Shown: positions 35,030-46,719 of the stretch, piece by piece | How positions within the stretch are numbered: the first letter of the stretch is position 1 | How the letters are laid out: every line of letters starts with the position of its first letter | Origin: Dermanyssus gallinae | Taxonomy: Eukaryota > Arthropoda > Arachnida > Mesostigmata > Dermanyssidae | Length of the DNA stretch: 64,000 nucleotides | Assembly (NCBI GenBank): GCA_003439945.1 | Contig: QVRM01002061.1 | Span: 282,001-346,000 of the forward strand | Direction: 5' to 3' | Translations under genes and position numbers: made by a program | Notes under the pieces: model-generated | Database searches by the model: none | What the model was told of the DNA's origin: nothing | The model's input: the letters and a program-made list of their open reading frames with translations, nothing else

Positions 35030-35815
35030 ACTCGTCAAAACATTTTTTAAAACCGTCTTTCGGAATCGAGTTGAGTTGTTCCAGAAATGTTTTCCTCTTT
35101 ACATCCTCTATAATCTCGAAACGTTGTTCGTTCAAATTTTTTTATCTTTAGGAACAGGGAGTCACAAGAAGCCACGTCCGGCAAATAGGAAGGCTGAGGG
35201 AATAAAGAAATCGCATTTTTCATCAAATAACTCGAAATCGGTAACAAAATGTGCACCGGTGCGTAGTAATGATGAATTCAAGAGTTGTGTGCCCAGAGTT
35301 CAGGCCACTTGGGCCAGACGTTATCGCGCAATCTTCTCAAAATTTCGCAATAGTATACCTTATTGGCCATAGAGCCAGGTGGAAACATCGTGGAAGATGA
35401 TTCCCTTGTAGCCGAAAGAAACAGTAAAGGTGCATTGGTGTTGGGTCTGATCTGTATGGATTTCTTCGGACGACCCTCTCCTTGGAAGCCCCACTGGGAG
35501 GATTGTGCTTTGGTCTCGATACCGTAATCATACATACAAGACTTGTCTCCCGTAATCGCTCTTGAAGCAATCCATGGTCTTCTGCTCTTGCCTGAGGGTT
35601 CAATTCGAACATTTCCCGACGGGCGTTAATTTGCTGGAAATTCAACATGTTTGAAACGAACTTTACTGCCAGTTTTGTGACGCATAAAATATTGCTTAAG
35701 AGTTACAACTTATCCGTAGGATATCGTCAATTCCTCAGCTAGCCTATGATTGGCGCGAAATGATTTAACTTATGTGTAGCTGATAAATGGCCCTTCTAAG
35801 CAGAACAACCCGGAA
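35030..35815 (-). pseudogene. Dead mariner-type transposase
   Basis: On the - strand pieces of a mariner catalytic domain follow in order: an ITGDKSC-type motif (first Asp), [56 protein letters not shown], a degenerate HHDNAPAH, and PSYLPDVASCDSLF in place of [13 protein letters not shown]. At least three frameshifts and a stop separate them, and the second catalytic Asp is lost. It is related to the element at 63.3 kb but clearly older. Confidence 0.85.
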
Positions 35816-35864
35816 GACCTTGATGTGTTGACTTAACTTTTAAAATTCAAAAGTAGTGCAACTC

Positions 35865-35900
<36 letters not shown>

Positions 35901-35954
35901 TTTGCACACGATACATACAACTGCTACATATTTGTGTTGCAACAGGTGTGGAAA

Positions 35955-36795
35955 ATGGGCGAGCCGGCAGGTGGCGGAGGCAGCGGGAATGGAAGCCTGT
36001 CTGCTGTCGAGATGCCTGAGCGGGAGGTGTCGGCTCCTGCGGCCGAGCCGCAACCCGTCGAGGAAGAAATGCTCGTCGCGGATAACTGGGAAGAGCTGGA
36101 TGCCGCTTACAGGATGGACCCGGAATTCGAATACGACCCCCAATATGGTAAGTACCCAGTCTGCATAATAACAAAAAAAAGAAGAAGATATGATAACACA
36201 AACAATAAAACGTCGGCAAGATGATAACCGTGAACAGCTATTAGCTGTTTAGTTTTGTGTGCTTGTTTCCGAGCCATCTGCGGCACAATAAAACAAAATG
36301 AGAAACCCAGTCAAGCAAAAAAAAAGGAAACATATCGCTACTTGTTGGTTGTATATCGCTCCGCTCAATAGGCATTGATCCAAACGAATGATTGTTTGTT
36401 CAAGTTAATATGCAAAATTTGAGAAACATGCGGATGTCGTCCGTCCACGTACTTCCACGCCACATGTACTTACTTCTACACATTCTTTAAATGATGAACT
36501 ATACTGGTTTCTCTTTGAAGGACCTATTTGAAAAAGCATTAGATGATGGCAGTGCAAACTATCACGGCCGTCGTACATATTTGTTGTACACAATTACTGT
36601 ATTACCTACGAATCTAACCAAAACCGAGAACGCACATTAGGGCATACTACACTTTATCCCTGTGGGCTTCTCCGATACGATATTTTACAGCTTTAAATTA
36701 AAAGCTCAAGCAATTATGTGCACCATTGTGCAATTCTTTTTATATCTCTAATTGTTTTAGGTACACCCGAACTTTTAGAGGCGCTTGCCGCATAA
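35955..36795 (+). CDS. Predicted two-exon gene for a 75-residue acidic protein (unknown)
   Basis: Exon 35955-36147 starts at AAAATGG, a good initiation context. It lies nine bases after a plausible 3' splice site (TTTGTGTTGCAACAG), so a 5' UTR exon probably lies upstream. It ends at CAATATG|GTAAGT, a consensus donor. Exon 36761-36795 follows a TTGTTTTAG acceptor and restores the frame in phase 1. The intron is 613 nt. The protein begins MGEPAGGGGSGNGS, has an acidic centre (VEEEMLVADNWEELDAAYRM) and ends PEFEYDPQYG | TPELLEALAA. It is Pro/Glu/Gly-rich with no membrane segment and no domain I recognise. The second exon is only 11 codons, so the frame agreement could be luck. Exon 1 is the firmer part and may instead splice to other exons. 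Confidence 0.5.
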
Positions 36796-36803
36796 ACTTG
36801 CCC

Positions 36804-36809
36804 AATAAA
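36804..36809 (+). promoter_or_regulatory. AATAAA polyadenylation signal candidate
   Basis: It lies eight bases after the predicted stop codon of the 75-residue gene. That would give a very short 3' UTR, and another AT-rich signal-like stretch follows at once. Confidence 0.3.
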
Positions 36810-38079
36810 GATACAATAATAAGAACTATGAAGTTCTCACTAGTGAAGCGTCCAGCCTATATGCAATACCCACTTGCTCTACATGCTCTACCGCACGGCA
36901 GTCCGGCTGATCTCGGCCAAGGCCACAGGTAATGATGGTCTTGACGGTCCGGGTGGGTCACGCAACACTCTCGACGTGCAGATTGAGCCCCTAATCGTTC
37001 GATAATGTCCTGGATCAATCGCGGCCTTGGTGACTCTGTCGGAAGACCGGTACTACCAATACCTGGCAACCATGCTCGGGTCATACCGGCTTCTATTGTT
37101 CTAAGTAATTGCCAAGCTTGCCAGACATACAAGCTCAGCGGTTGCTTACATAGACGAGGCGCGCTCCCTCGAGGTCCCCCGAGTCAATATGTGGCATAGA
37201 GTATGGCATAACGGAAATCAGGGCGTCGTTGCGTTTACCGCTTGTCATCTGCTTGCTCTGTCACTTCAATTGGCGGGCCGAGGCCGTCTTAATCATAGCT
37301 AGCTTAAAAGCAAACACGAGAACATGCTAAGTGCTAAGCTTTCATTAGACTGAAGCAACTTCATATGCGGTTCTCTGTGCGAGTGGGAGCAGTTTTTCCG
37401 CCGACAGAATCGACCGATACATCATATGGTGTATCGGTCACCTTATCACCATCGGTCATCATACGGCACGGGGACAGTCTTGGTCGGCCTTTGTCGACAT
37501 TACTCTCTACTTTCAGCTTTTTTTTTGTAAACGCAGTGGAGGCACAGTTAGCGATGGTACTTTCTCGTCTTCCACTACATCGGGACCTGTTCATTTACGC
37601 CATTTTTGCGCATTGCTATATTGTTGACTTGCCCCTGAGCGCTGATTTTGCAGGAGGCATCGTGACGGCATTCATCTGAGAGTTAGTCGGCGTATAAGGA
37701 AGGTAAGGTCGATAAGAGAGTCTTGGCGACCAAGGTCTAGATTATTTGCCGTCATGCAACAGGTCAAGCTACGCTCGGCGTTTCGTTGGCCACACTGGGG
37801 TTACTAGCGCATATGTGCCGATATAATGTTTGCAGTATTTTTCAATGCAAAGAACTAGTTATCGAGTTCCTACACACATCATTGCTACTAGAAACCGTTG
37901 CTCCCAAGGCAGCCCAAGCAAATGTGCGCTTACTAAGGCGTTTCCGAGTTAAAATGCTTATAGATAAATAGCAATTATTATCCGACTTTGCGCTATAAGT
38001 GTGTATATGGTATATTGGTTTACACGTCGTTCTGGCCTATTTTTAAGTATCAGCAGAAAAGAGCAGTTTGCCAGATGTG
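36810..38079. other. Unassigned stretch
   Basis: A 104-residue + frame (37365-37679) and a 91-residue - frame (36857-37132) have normal complexity but no recognisable motif. The sequence may be old transposon DNA. Confidence 0.3.
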
Positions 38080-38080
38080 A

Positions 38081-38150
38081 TTTGCTAGTTATTTATTGAT
38101 CACTTCTATATTTGCTAGTTATTTATTGATCACTTTTAGATTTGCTAGTT
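38081..38150. repeat. Tandem 30-bp repeat, 2.3 copies
   Basis: Units start at 38081, 38111 and 38141 (partial). The unit begins TTTGCTAGTTATTTATTGAT, with two differences between full copies. Confidence 0.9.
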
Positions 38151-38860
38151 GAGTGCAGCAATAGTATAGCTGCTTTTAGAACGTGTTTCTCTGACCTCCC
38201 TCTAAACGCCCATTGTACGCACGCATTTCGTTCATATGGTGGTATAGCGGTGCATGTGCTGAACTGAACATTATTTGAAGCGGCGCAGCAGGTACACAGC
38301 AGAAGCTTAGGGTCATGACATTCTGGCCCTGTGTCTGTATTACACATGGGACACTTTGCCACGACTCATGTCTAGAAAAACCGAGCCTGAAAACGGAAGC
38401 TCATCTAGTAAGTCCGGCTGGCGACGTTTGATGGCACTTAATTATTACTTTCCATTTTCAGATATAGCTCCCTAAAATGCCATTAAATCTCTTTTTATAT
38501 ACTTTTTCCTAGAGCCTCTAAGATCCCGTTCACCCGTGGAATAACAGTCGCGTTTTAATCTCTCTCCATTTAATAACGCTTTATTCACCATAGAATTGGT
38601 AGCTATAAACACATTGCGTAGTGTATAAAACGTAATCAACTCTGAGTATTAGGAAGCCTTCAATAATTTCCGTACAAACAAGTATGTAGCAGAGCCCAGT
38701 ATCCCATTTTCCAAAGAATCTACATACACATTGCTCAATGTTGAAAAAGTTGGGCATATGCACATATAAGGGCGACTGATATTTGTACCATGTAATTTTG
38801 CAGACAGTTGTGCTATTTCTTTAGCAAGCTCTTTTCTATATATCAAAGCAAAGCGCTAGA
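38123..38860 (-). pseudogene. Retrotransposon C-terminal relic
   Basis: On the - strand 38860-38600 reads RKELAKEIAQLSAKLHGTN, then a Cys/His segment FFNIEQCVCRFFGKWDTG and CYILVCTEI. This parallels FNIEECVCSFCGLWDVG and YHILVYAKI of the element at 21.1-21.6 kb, with one frameshift. Further 3', 38362-38123 reads CPMCNTDTGPECHD and LLLCTCCAASNN. That is a second Cys-rich end which may belong to this or another element. Confidence 0.6.
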
Positions 38861-38871
38861 TGCTCTCGCTA

Positions 38872-38875
<4 letters not shown>

Positions 38876-38920
<45 letters not shown>
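38876..38920. repeat. (CT)n-(TA)n compound microsatellite
   Basis: CT repeats pass directly into TA repeats. Confidence 0.9.
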
Positions 38921-38923
<3 letters not shown>

Positions 38924-38989
38924 ACAATTTCAAACTTATTTTATAATATCTTTCCATACTTTTCTCTCTTCCAGTCGAACGGACGTGCA

Positions 38990-39700
38990 GTAGAGTAAAA
39001 ATAAATACCTAACCAATGGTGGTAACGAGCACAAAGCGCTTACGAGCCGCAATCACGCGCTCGTGCTCTGACCTATAAAGGCAACGCTCGAAGGGGAGAG
39101 ACAAAGAGAGAGAGGCCGTGCGCGAATTTACCCGGAAGTACTCGATGGCGGGAGAACAGATGGGGGGGGGGGACCGAAAGGGGTCAATGCGTATGTGGTG
39201 GCTGCGTCTTCCTCCCAGAGGACATAGAACCTCATTTGGCTACCGAGCTATTTACGTGTTCTTATCTCTATTCCTAGCGCCCTCTCTCCGCCTCCTCCAG
39301 GGCCCGTATCCTCCCCGTACCCCCAAAAAGTTACAACGCACGTGATTTACTCGCTGTGTGTAGAAAACGAGGGCGTGTCCAGGGCTACGTCCCTGTGGTG
39401 GACGGGGGGATTGTGTGACGGCGGGAGCAGTGGCCAGTGGCGGTGGCCGGTCGTCGTTAAGGTTTCGGCTTCGCACACGCCACTCTTAGTGTGTCTCCTT
39501 AATAGACGAGTCTGCGAGTTCAGTCGGTGTTGTTGTTTTTGCTACTGATGTCGTCTTCAGCGACGACACGTATTTATCCACCAGAAATAGCGCGAAACCT
39601 TATTGTCGCTGGTCCAAATCAAATGGCAACAGATATGTGGTGGCTTCACTAGCACTAGCACACATTGATGTTGTTATTACTAAAGGATATATATATATAC
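38990..39700. other. GC-rich island, possible promoter region
   Basis: GC-richer than its surroundings. It holds GAGA tracts, a G-run (39164-39172), CGGTGGCCGG-type sequence and a TTCAGTC initiator-like motif near 39518. No coding exon is defined. A promoter is inference only. Confidence 0.2.
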
Positions 39701-39909
39701 GTAGTTGCCTTCTACGTCACAACCTTCCTCCCGGCGGCGTTATGCCTCCTTGTCGCCATTGATATCGTTACTTTTAAAGCCGCGCATTGTGCAACCTTAA
39801 CAGCGACGGACCGACAAATTGCCTCTCGAATTAGCCGTAAATAGCAGTCAATGATGTTGCGGCATTACAATCGTTTTATTTTCAGGTAGCATTCGGCGAC
39901 CGGAAACAG

Positions 39910-39911
<2 letters not shown>

Positions 39912-39984
<73 letters not shown>
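39912..39984. repeat. (TA)n microsatellite
   Basis: About 73 bp of pure AT alternation. Confidence 0.95.
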
Positions 39985-39987
<3 letters not shown>

Positions 39988-40242
39988 CATAATATACCTG
40001 AACTCGTCATATACTCTCAGAATTCTTTCTTGACTGAAATCAGTGCGCTGAGCATTGCCCTGCTGTTAAATTCCACTGCTGAATAAAGCCCAAATAAGTT
40101 CATTGTTAGCACATGAAGGCAGTAAACACGAAATCATGGCATCGGAAAAAGTGGCTTCGATAACGCCTAGCCCATAAGAAATGGTCTGCACGGCGTTATT
40201 AAGGAATCCGCATAGAGTTCAGCTCGCGCTGAGAGGTTTCAA

Positions 40243-40244
<2 letters not shown>

Positions 40245-40292
<48 letters not shown>
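40245..40292. repeat. (TA)n microsatellite
   Basis: About 48 bp. Confidence 0.95.
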
Positions 40293-40293
<1 letters not shown>

Positions 40294-42657
40294 TTTTTTA
40301 TAACAGTGTGCGTGCATTACAATTTTTACTACAATGTGTGTGCATTGCTTGCATATACATATATAATATAATGTCAGATCGTTTACACCAGAGCAGAGTG
40401 CAAATGCAAACAGACTAAATGACAGAATGCATAGGGACGTCTTTCCTGCAATATCAAGTTAACATGTGGGATGACTTGTATGAAAGCCGATGCACAAGCA
40501 GACATTCAGTCTCCTCGACTTGACCAACTCGCATCTCTACGTAGATCTCTAAACGTCGACAACGAACACTCATCCGATTATGTTGAAAAAATGACTGGGT
40601 GTTTTCCAGAACTCATTTTTCTTAAGCGGCGGCTATTCCAATTAGATAATTGCTTAACGCCTAGTGCAGGACGGGGCGTTGGCCGGTTCTGCGCATTAGC
40701 CTGACCCGACGCAGTCAGAAAGATGGTAATGGCTATTACGCATTTCGCCGAAGGAAATTAATTACTCGTACTCTGTTCGTAGTCCGTAGCCCGATCAGAG
40801 CTTCGTACTCTATAACGACGCCTAGCGTAGCAATACCACACCGATGGCCGACCACGCTCAGACATACACACATATATGCATACATATCTCCTCCATTAGT
40901 AGAAGAAGCGTGCGCAGCCGCGTTGAGTAGATCAGAATAGAGCGAGACACCACGCGGAAATTACAAGCGTGACCGACCACTTATGCAACCGGCATTGTTC
41001 GGGTCGCATATTCAAGTCGTGCGGTTGTTGTCCACTATTATTGTCTGCTAATGCTGCTTTTGAAATGAACATCGATCCAGAATCGATAGGTGGTGGTACT
41101 CCGTTGTGAATGAGAAGCCGGCAACGTAAGTCTGCAAAGCTCTGCAGAGAAGCTGCCAATTGGAAGGGCGTTGGGGGCAATGTCCTTGACATGCTGACTT
41201 GCGCTCGCGTATCTCTCTGCGTATGTATGCTCCAATATTTTGACAGCGCATGTTGGTTTATCGAGCGGTTGCGGGTTGCTGCGAGCCGAAGTTGGGCTAG
41301 ATCGCAGGCGGTTCTTAACACCACTACCGTCTTATGTGGTACAGCATCTAAAGCTCTAAAGCGTATGCTGGCTAGTGTGCGATGCCTTAGGACGCAACAA
41401 TGCTCAGTAATTGCTGTTGCTCATCTGCATACGCGAATACGGAGGGGGGGGGTGGGAGGAGTGGGGTCACGATATTACCTGTCATCGTGGAGGTCCTATC
41501 CAAAAACTTGAAAAACCCGTGCGTCGACTTGGTCTCGTCGTTGCACGCTATGTCGTTTTAAATTTGCATTAAGATTTTGTTGCTGCAAAGCAAACACGGC
41601 GATACTGCATTCTTCTCTCAAGCCAAACAAATCTGGCTCAAAATAGAGAGAGTGAGTGAAATACAGTCTTGCTTTGAGAGCCGTTTGCTTTTAAAATGTA
41701 TGACTTATTTTGCCAGCTCGTTTAAGGTCAATAAAGCCCGTCACGATTTTGGACATTCTTGTATTTAATAAGAGAATGAGTGTAATTTTCTTTGTTTGTA
41801 GTAGATTCGTAATTGTAATTATATATAGTAGCTTCTCATATTCACGTTCCCACGTCCATTATTAGTCGTTCAAGCACCTCATTCAGGCTTTGCGTCCATT
41901 TTTAGTCGTTCAAGCACGCATAGCGTTGCGGTTCTTATTAGTTTAAAGTCTGTTGCAGTTTTGTCGAAAGACAATAAGTGAGCGTGCCGGGCACAGAGTG
42001 GGTATCACGACACGACTACAACCCGAAAGGGGAAGTGAATCTTCGTGTTGGAGTTTCTTTATGTAGCTTGTATACCCCCTCGGATTTAATTGTCAAGGTT
42101 TATCACCTAAACTCCTGGCACGACTAAATCTGGCCCGCTCGGTAGATATCCCCAAGCATTTGGATAGTACAGCAAAAAAATAAATGCTGTTGTCGAGCAT
42201 TTTGATGTTTTCTAGCCTTAGTTTATTGTTGTTTACGTATATTTCAAATATTTCTGCCATGATGCGTTATTCTCTGTGTAAGAAAAGTGCTTGTCAGATC
42301 GATACTTAACTGCTGGCTTAGTCTGACAACAAACATTTTAAATATTTTTAAGAGCTGGATATTGTAAACGCTTGCCGTTCCGCCTGTTTATTTAATTGTG
42401 TAGCGTTGATTTGTTGCTTGGCCCTCAAAGGTGCCTTTTTAATAGCGTGTGTTGCGACATCCTTCCCACATACATACAGCTGTAACATGTATTGCACATT
42501 TGTGAACATATTTGCACTTTACCGAAAGGCAAGAATTTTTTCCAACATTTTGTATTTACTGCTACAGAGCGGATCGCAACTCCCTTGCATGGTTACAATC
42601 CTCTGACAAATAGAGGAACCGTGGAGTAATAAGGCCGGCATCAACGTACAGTAACGA

Positions 42658-42659
<2 letters not shown>
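40293..42659. other. Unassigned stretch
   Basis: A + frame at 40471-40704 has normal complexity (SPRLDQLASLRRSLNVDNEH, VEKMTGCFPELIFLKRR) but no recognised family. The - frames at 40932-41324 read like decayed transposon protein. A direct repeat of about 25 bp (CGTCCATT-TTAGTCGTTCAAGCAC) occurs at 41853-41877 and 41893-41917. Confidence 0.3.

Positions 42660-42743
<84 letters not shown>
42660..42743. repeat. (TA)n microsatellite
   Basis: About 84 bp, one of the longest pure runs in the window. Confidence 0.95.
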
Positions 42744-42744
<1 letters not shown>

Positions 42745-44889
42745 GAGTAAATCGCAGAAAACATTGTATTATTATTTCTTTTCTTAAAAGAATATCGTGG
42801 TTATCGCGGAGCATTTTGAGAGCAGCACGGTCTTAATTGGCCTGCCCTGGACCCTGTCTTTAGGGTAGTGCATTAACTCTACTCTTACATCTATCCTGAA
42901 GAAAAGGGCACCCAAAACTGCTACAGTCGTTACTCCAGATGCTTGTGATCTTGTGTGAGCAGCTTGCAAAATGAGCAGGGTAAAGCTGTTTAAACTTTGT
43001 ATTGGCGCTCGTTGGAACAATAAACTGCTGTGCGAACCATTTGGAGGACCTTTGCTGTTCTGCCAGCGAATCTACTTCATAACGAATGAATTGACCTTTT
43101 ACCGGAGGCGCACACAGACCAGGAGCCTTCTGCTATTATGGCTTCATATTTGTCTCAATTAATCACAGTTGAAAGAAATGGTCTACTGAATGCTTTGTGA
43201 TTTTGTTCAGATATGGTGACTTCTGTCGGTGGGCTTTCGATAAAAGTGTTGGAGCAGAACTGTCTTTTATTTCGATTTTTTTCTCTTGCGAAGTTACCGT
43301 TAGCTTGTCTAGACATGTTTAGCACCGTCTCGAGGTGCGTAACACTTGTACAAGTTTAGAGGCGGTGCTTTTAAGATCTTTTTTTGACATGGCCGTGTGC
43401 AAAGTCGGGTTAGTCGCTTTTGTCCACTCGTTGTGCTATAGACAGCGAGCGGTCTGCTGATATGCCATGGATCTTACCGCTCTCCACTGCTAAAGGTGGA
43501 CTCTGCCACCGCAGACGGTTTCGTTTTGATGCGTGTCGTTGATACTCGGTCGTACTTTTTTTGGTTTCTTACAAGAGGTCTCTGTGTTCCATCTTAACGG
43601 ACATGCGACTCCGTTCGGTGACTCAGATCGGGTTCAACAATTCGATGTAACAACGGACGACTAAGGAGAATGAACGAGAACACAGAACGTTTTGGAAACA
43701 ATCACTGAGGCCGTTGGCTTCTTCGGGGAGTCCTCTTTTCTTCTTCTCCCTCTCTGTTCATGTCTCCGCGGGGCCCTTCTCTCATACAGAGCAGCTACTG
43801 TGGCTCCAGTTAAGAAAAGCCTACTCTAGTTGGCCAAACAGAGACCATAATACAGTTTTTCACCACCTTTCTCGTCGCAATGAGGTGGTGACCCACCTTG
43901 TTGGTGGGTCTGCATGGTTTGTGTAACTGTGTGTGTATATGCATCTACAAGATCTACCTTCGCTGGGCTACAACTTAATGCAAAATCTGACCGTTACTGC
44001 GCCATAAATAGAGAAGATCAGTCAATATGAAATATCTGTTCTTGTTTGATTTCGTTAAGATTTATAAGTCTCGTCAAAACCGTATAAACAAGAGGTTTCC
44101 TCGAGGCTAATATATATATATATATATATATATACCCAATGCTTTTGGTGACAAATTTAGCGTTTACGTAATGATAAAGCGAAAATCACATATGTCAAAG
44201 TGTCGAAAAGCCTATGTTGTACTCGATGATCGCCCGAAAGACGACAGTTGGAGACCTGTCAACCGTAGGATAATCGCCTATAAATTATTGCAATGACAAA
44301 CATAGTCATATATCAAACACTGGTTTGAATTAGCCTAGTTACAGCTACGTCAGAATGACAGCCTTACGGGCGGACATGACCGAGCACAATGCGTGGTACC
44401 TAACGAGAACGTGTTAGACTATTAGCGCTAGCCTAGCAACCCGGACTAGTAGTCATTGTCTAGGCAACATGATCGCCACAATAATAAGATCGTTTTGATT
44501 GCGTACCCTTGGGCCGCGGCGAGCCAGCATTTTCATCCCTCAGGTTCATGTTCAACCTTCTCTACGGTCCACGATTTCGTTCGGCTTAACTTGAAGTTGA
44601 ACTTTCACTTATGTGGAAATAAGAGTGGGTCTTCGCCGTTACTTCCACTTGTTGCTTTTGCTGTTGTAGTTGCGATTTTGTCGATACTAATTGTACTTGT
44701 TGACAATTAGCAGTGTTACTTAACACGGCGCGTGAATTGATTTTGCTCATCGTTCTACGGATAGGTAACGCTGCCCGGTGTAACGTCTTCACGACCTTTG
44801 CCGACCGCTGCGGCGTGTTAGCAGACGAATTTCACACATACACCACATGTTTTATTATGATTTGTTTCGTTGGCGGGCAAGCCAGCATA
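42744..44889. other. Unassigned stretch
   Basis: Only short frames and a TA run near 44110-44134. No supported gene. Confidence 0.4.
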
Positions 44890-45102
44890 TAAGTGGTATG
44901 TACCACTTAGTTACTGTTTAGTACATTTGTCTGTCTGTCCTGTAGTCAACCTCGAAGTCACGCAGACTAGGCTGTATGGTGTCCACCATTATTAGCGGTT
45001 GCATACAGTAGTACATTTGTCCGTTTCTTCTGTAGTCAACCTCTAAGTCACAACGAAGGCTAGGCTGCGTGGTGTCCACCACTGTTTGCGCGCTTGCATT
45101 AC
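44890..45102. repeat. Tandem duplication of about 90 bp, preceded by a small palindrome
   Basis: Units 44919-45008 and 45009-45102 share TAGTACATTTGTC, CTGTAGTCAACCTC, AAGTCAC, CTAGGCTG and GGTGTCCACCA in the same order. A 9-bp inverted repeat (44890-44909) lies just left. Confidence 0.85.
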
Positions 45103-45791
45103 TACGCTAATTGAAGTATTTTTTTGTCAGTGTTCAGAATTCTGTGGCAATAATGTGAGCGTGGCGTGCTCCCGAGCGGCATGCTTGCTTTGTTGGCGGT
45201 GGGCGCAGCAGATGCAACGGCAGCAGCAGCAATGCTCGTCGTGCCAATTGGTGCTGGCCACTTGAATTTGACATTGTTGTTGTCGTCGTCGTCGCCGCCG
45301 TCCTCTCTCGAGAGTCTGGACATCACCATCCACCATCGAAAGCCGAGGAAAGTGAAAGCCTCTTGTTCCAATGGCATGGCGCGAGCGGCTGAAAGATGCG
45401 TCAGCGCGAACATCATGTTGCATCGCCCGCCCGACACACCACTGGACCTCCGGTGTATGCGACTAAGAAGATTCCTCCCCCCCCCTCCGGTGTTCTGCGG
45501 AGTAGAGTAGCCGGGCTCGAGGCGAGGAGGATATTGGTAGGTAGAGCCGGAGTGTATGTACCAAGTCGAGGGGCAAGAGGATATCGATTGATCGAGGTGG
45601 TGGAAAGCAGATATGGCGCGTTGATTGCAACCGAGGTTTCGGTCTGACACTGGTTCGGTTAGCTGTTGTTGTTGGTGGTGGTGGTGTTGTTGTGGCTGGC
45701 TGAGAGTGTCTGCTGTCTGGCTGTCTGAATCCACCATCTTAGTTCTGGAGGTTATGGTGCGCCGCCCGGACCGTTTGTTCATAGTAGCCAA
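45102..45791 (-). CDS. Candidate 229-residue open frame, unknown
   Basis: The longest frame of mostly normal complexity in its region. On the - strand it opens with MATMNKRSGRRTITSRTKMV and passes a His/Gln run. It then reads AISAFHHLDQSISSCPSTWY, PPRLEPGYSTPQNTGGGGRN and HRRSSGVSGGRC, then an Ala-rich end. No domain is recognised. The + strand also has a 114-residue frame here, so one exon, the other or neither may be real. Splice boundaries are not clear. Confidence 0.25.
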   Translation of the reverse strand: MATMNKRSGRRTITSRTKMVDSDSQTADTLSQPQQHHHHQQQQLTEPVSDRNLGCNQRAISAFHHLDQSISSCPSTWYIHSGSTYQYPPRLEPGYSTPQNTGGGGRNLLSRIHRRSSGVSGGRCNMMFALTHLSAARAMPLEQEAFTFLGFRWWMVMSRLSREDGGDDDDNNNVKFKWPAPIGTTSIAAAAVASAAPTANKASMPLGSTPRSHYCHRILNTDKKILQLA

Positions 45792-46011
45792 TCACAGCTT
45801 GCGACTGATGAATGTCATAGTAGTTGTCGTGTCGAGGCTTCGTCATTGATTTGATGGATGAAGACGACGACAACGATGTTGCATTGATGCTGGTCTCAAT
45901 CTAGATGCTGCGCGCTGCTGATTCACCATTGTGTCGGCCGCCGCCAGCAGAGTGTCGAAAGTGACTGAGGAGTCGCTACGTTTAGAGTTCTCGGCTGTTC
46001 ACTGTTGAAAC

Positions 46012-46106
46012 ATCTAGATGTTCTTAAAGTATCTGTACACTTTTGAAGAATCTGGATACTCTTGAAGAACTTGGATACTCTTGAAGTATCTGGATACTCT
46101 TGAAGT
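46012..46106. repeat. Five tandem copies of a 19-bp unit
   Basis: Unit ATCTGGATACTCTTGAAGA; copies start at 46012, 46031, 46050, 46069 and 46088. The first two are diverged, the last three nearly identical. Confidence 0.92.
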
Positions 46107-46576
46107 GTGTCTGCCGATGGTGGTGGTGGTAGTGGTGTCGCAGTTGTGGTGCAAGGTGCGTGGTTGCCTCGTGTCCCTGGATATGTGGACTTCTGGAAAA
46201 ACAATCTCTGTTGCCGTTTCTGAAAACATCTGTCCCGTTCGAGTGGTCGTGGTCGATTGAGACCTTTCTGCCAGGTTCTACAGAAGATTGAAGGAGTTGG
46301 TTTACTCGTTCATGGTCACGTAGCTGCTAGATAACGGCGGGGCAGATTCCGCAGCTGTGTGGTCCTGTTATGTCCTCTTAAGCCTCTGCTTGGTTTACAT
46401 TTATAGGAAAAGACCATTTGGTCCATACGAGGAGGTGGAGGTGCTGATGTGTGTAAAAATGAGATACGTGTGAGCGCCAGTGTGTGTATATAGAAGTAAT
46501 CGAAGTAGTTGAAGCGGCAGTATTACGAGGATTGGTTTCGTACTTCGTAGAGATTGTCTCAGCAGCAGAACCTGCC

Positions 46577-46640
46577 ATGACAATGCTAACGGATTGTTGC
46601 CATTACGTCCCGACGCAAGATCGAGTTCTCCGACGCAAAG
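46577..46640 (+). CDS. Candidate first coding exon A (TDCC-YVP-QDRVLRRK family)
   Basis: The exon runs from ATG to CGCAAAG|GTAAGC, a consensus donor in phase 1. The peptide is MTMLTDCCHYVPTQDRVLRR plus K and part of a Gly codon. It matches exon B at 56008 in 15 of 17 aligned residues from TDCC on. Eleven of those codons differ only silently, and I see no similarity in flanking DNA. This pattern indicates selection on protein. The frame stays open about 90 bp upstream of the ATG, so the true start could be further left, or a splice acceptor may lie at GATTGTCTCAG. The adjacent Cys pair near the N-terminus followed by a basic cluster resembles a membrane-anchoring (palmitoylated) N-terminus. 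The downstream exons are not in this window as far as I can see. Confidence 0.5.
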
Positions 46641-46719
46641 GTAAGCAGGCCTGGCGGCCTGAGGCATAACCTTTAGATTAGGTTAGAATTAGAAGCATTT
46701 TTAAGGAGGTTGTTTTTGA

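Noticed and set aside
46012..46106. CRISPR-like short regular repeats
   Set aside because: The units are directly adjacent without spacers, in a eukaryotic context; this is a minisatellite.
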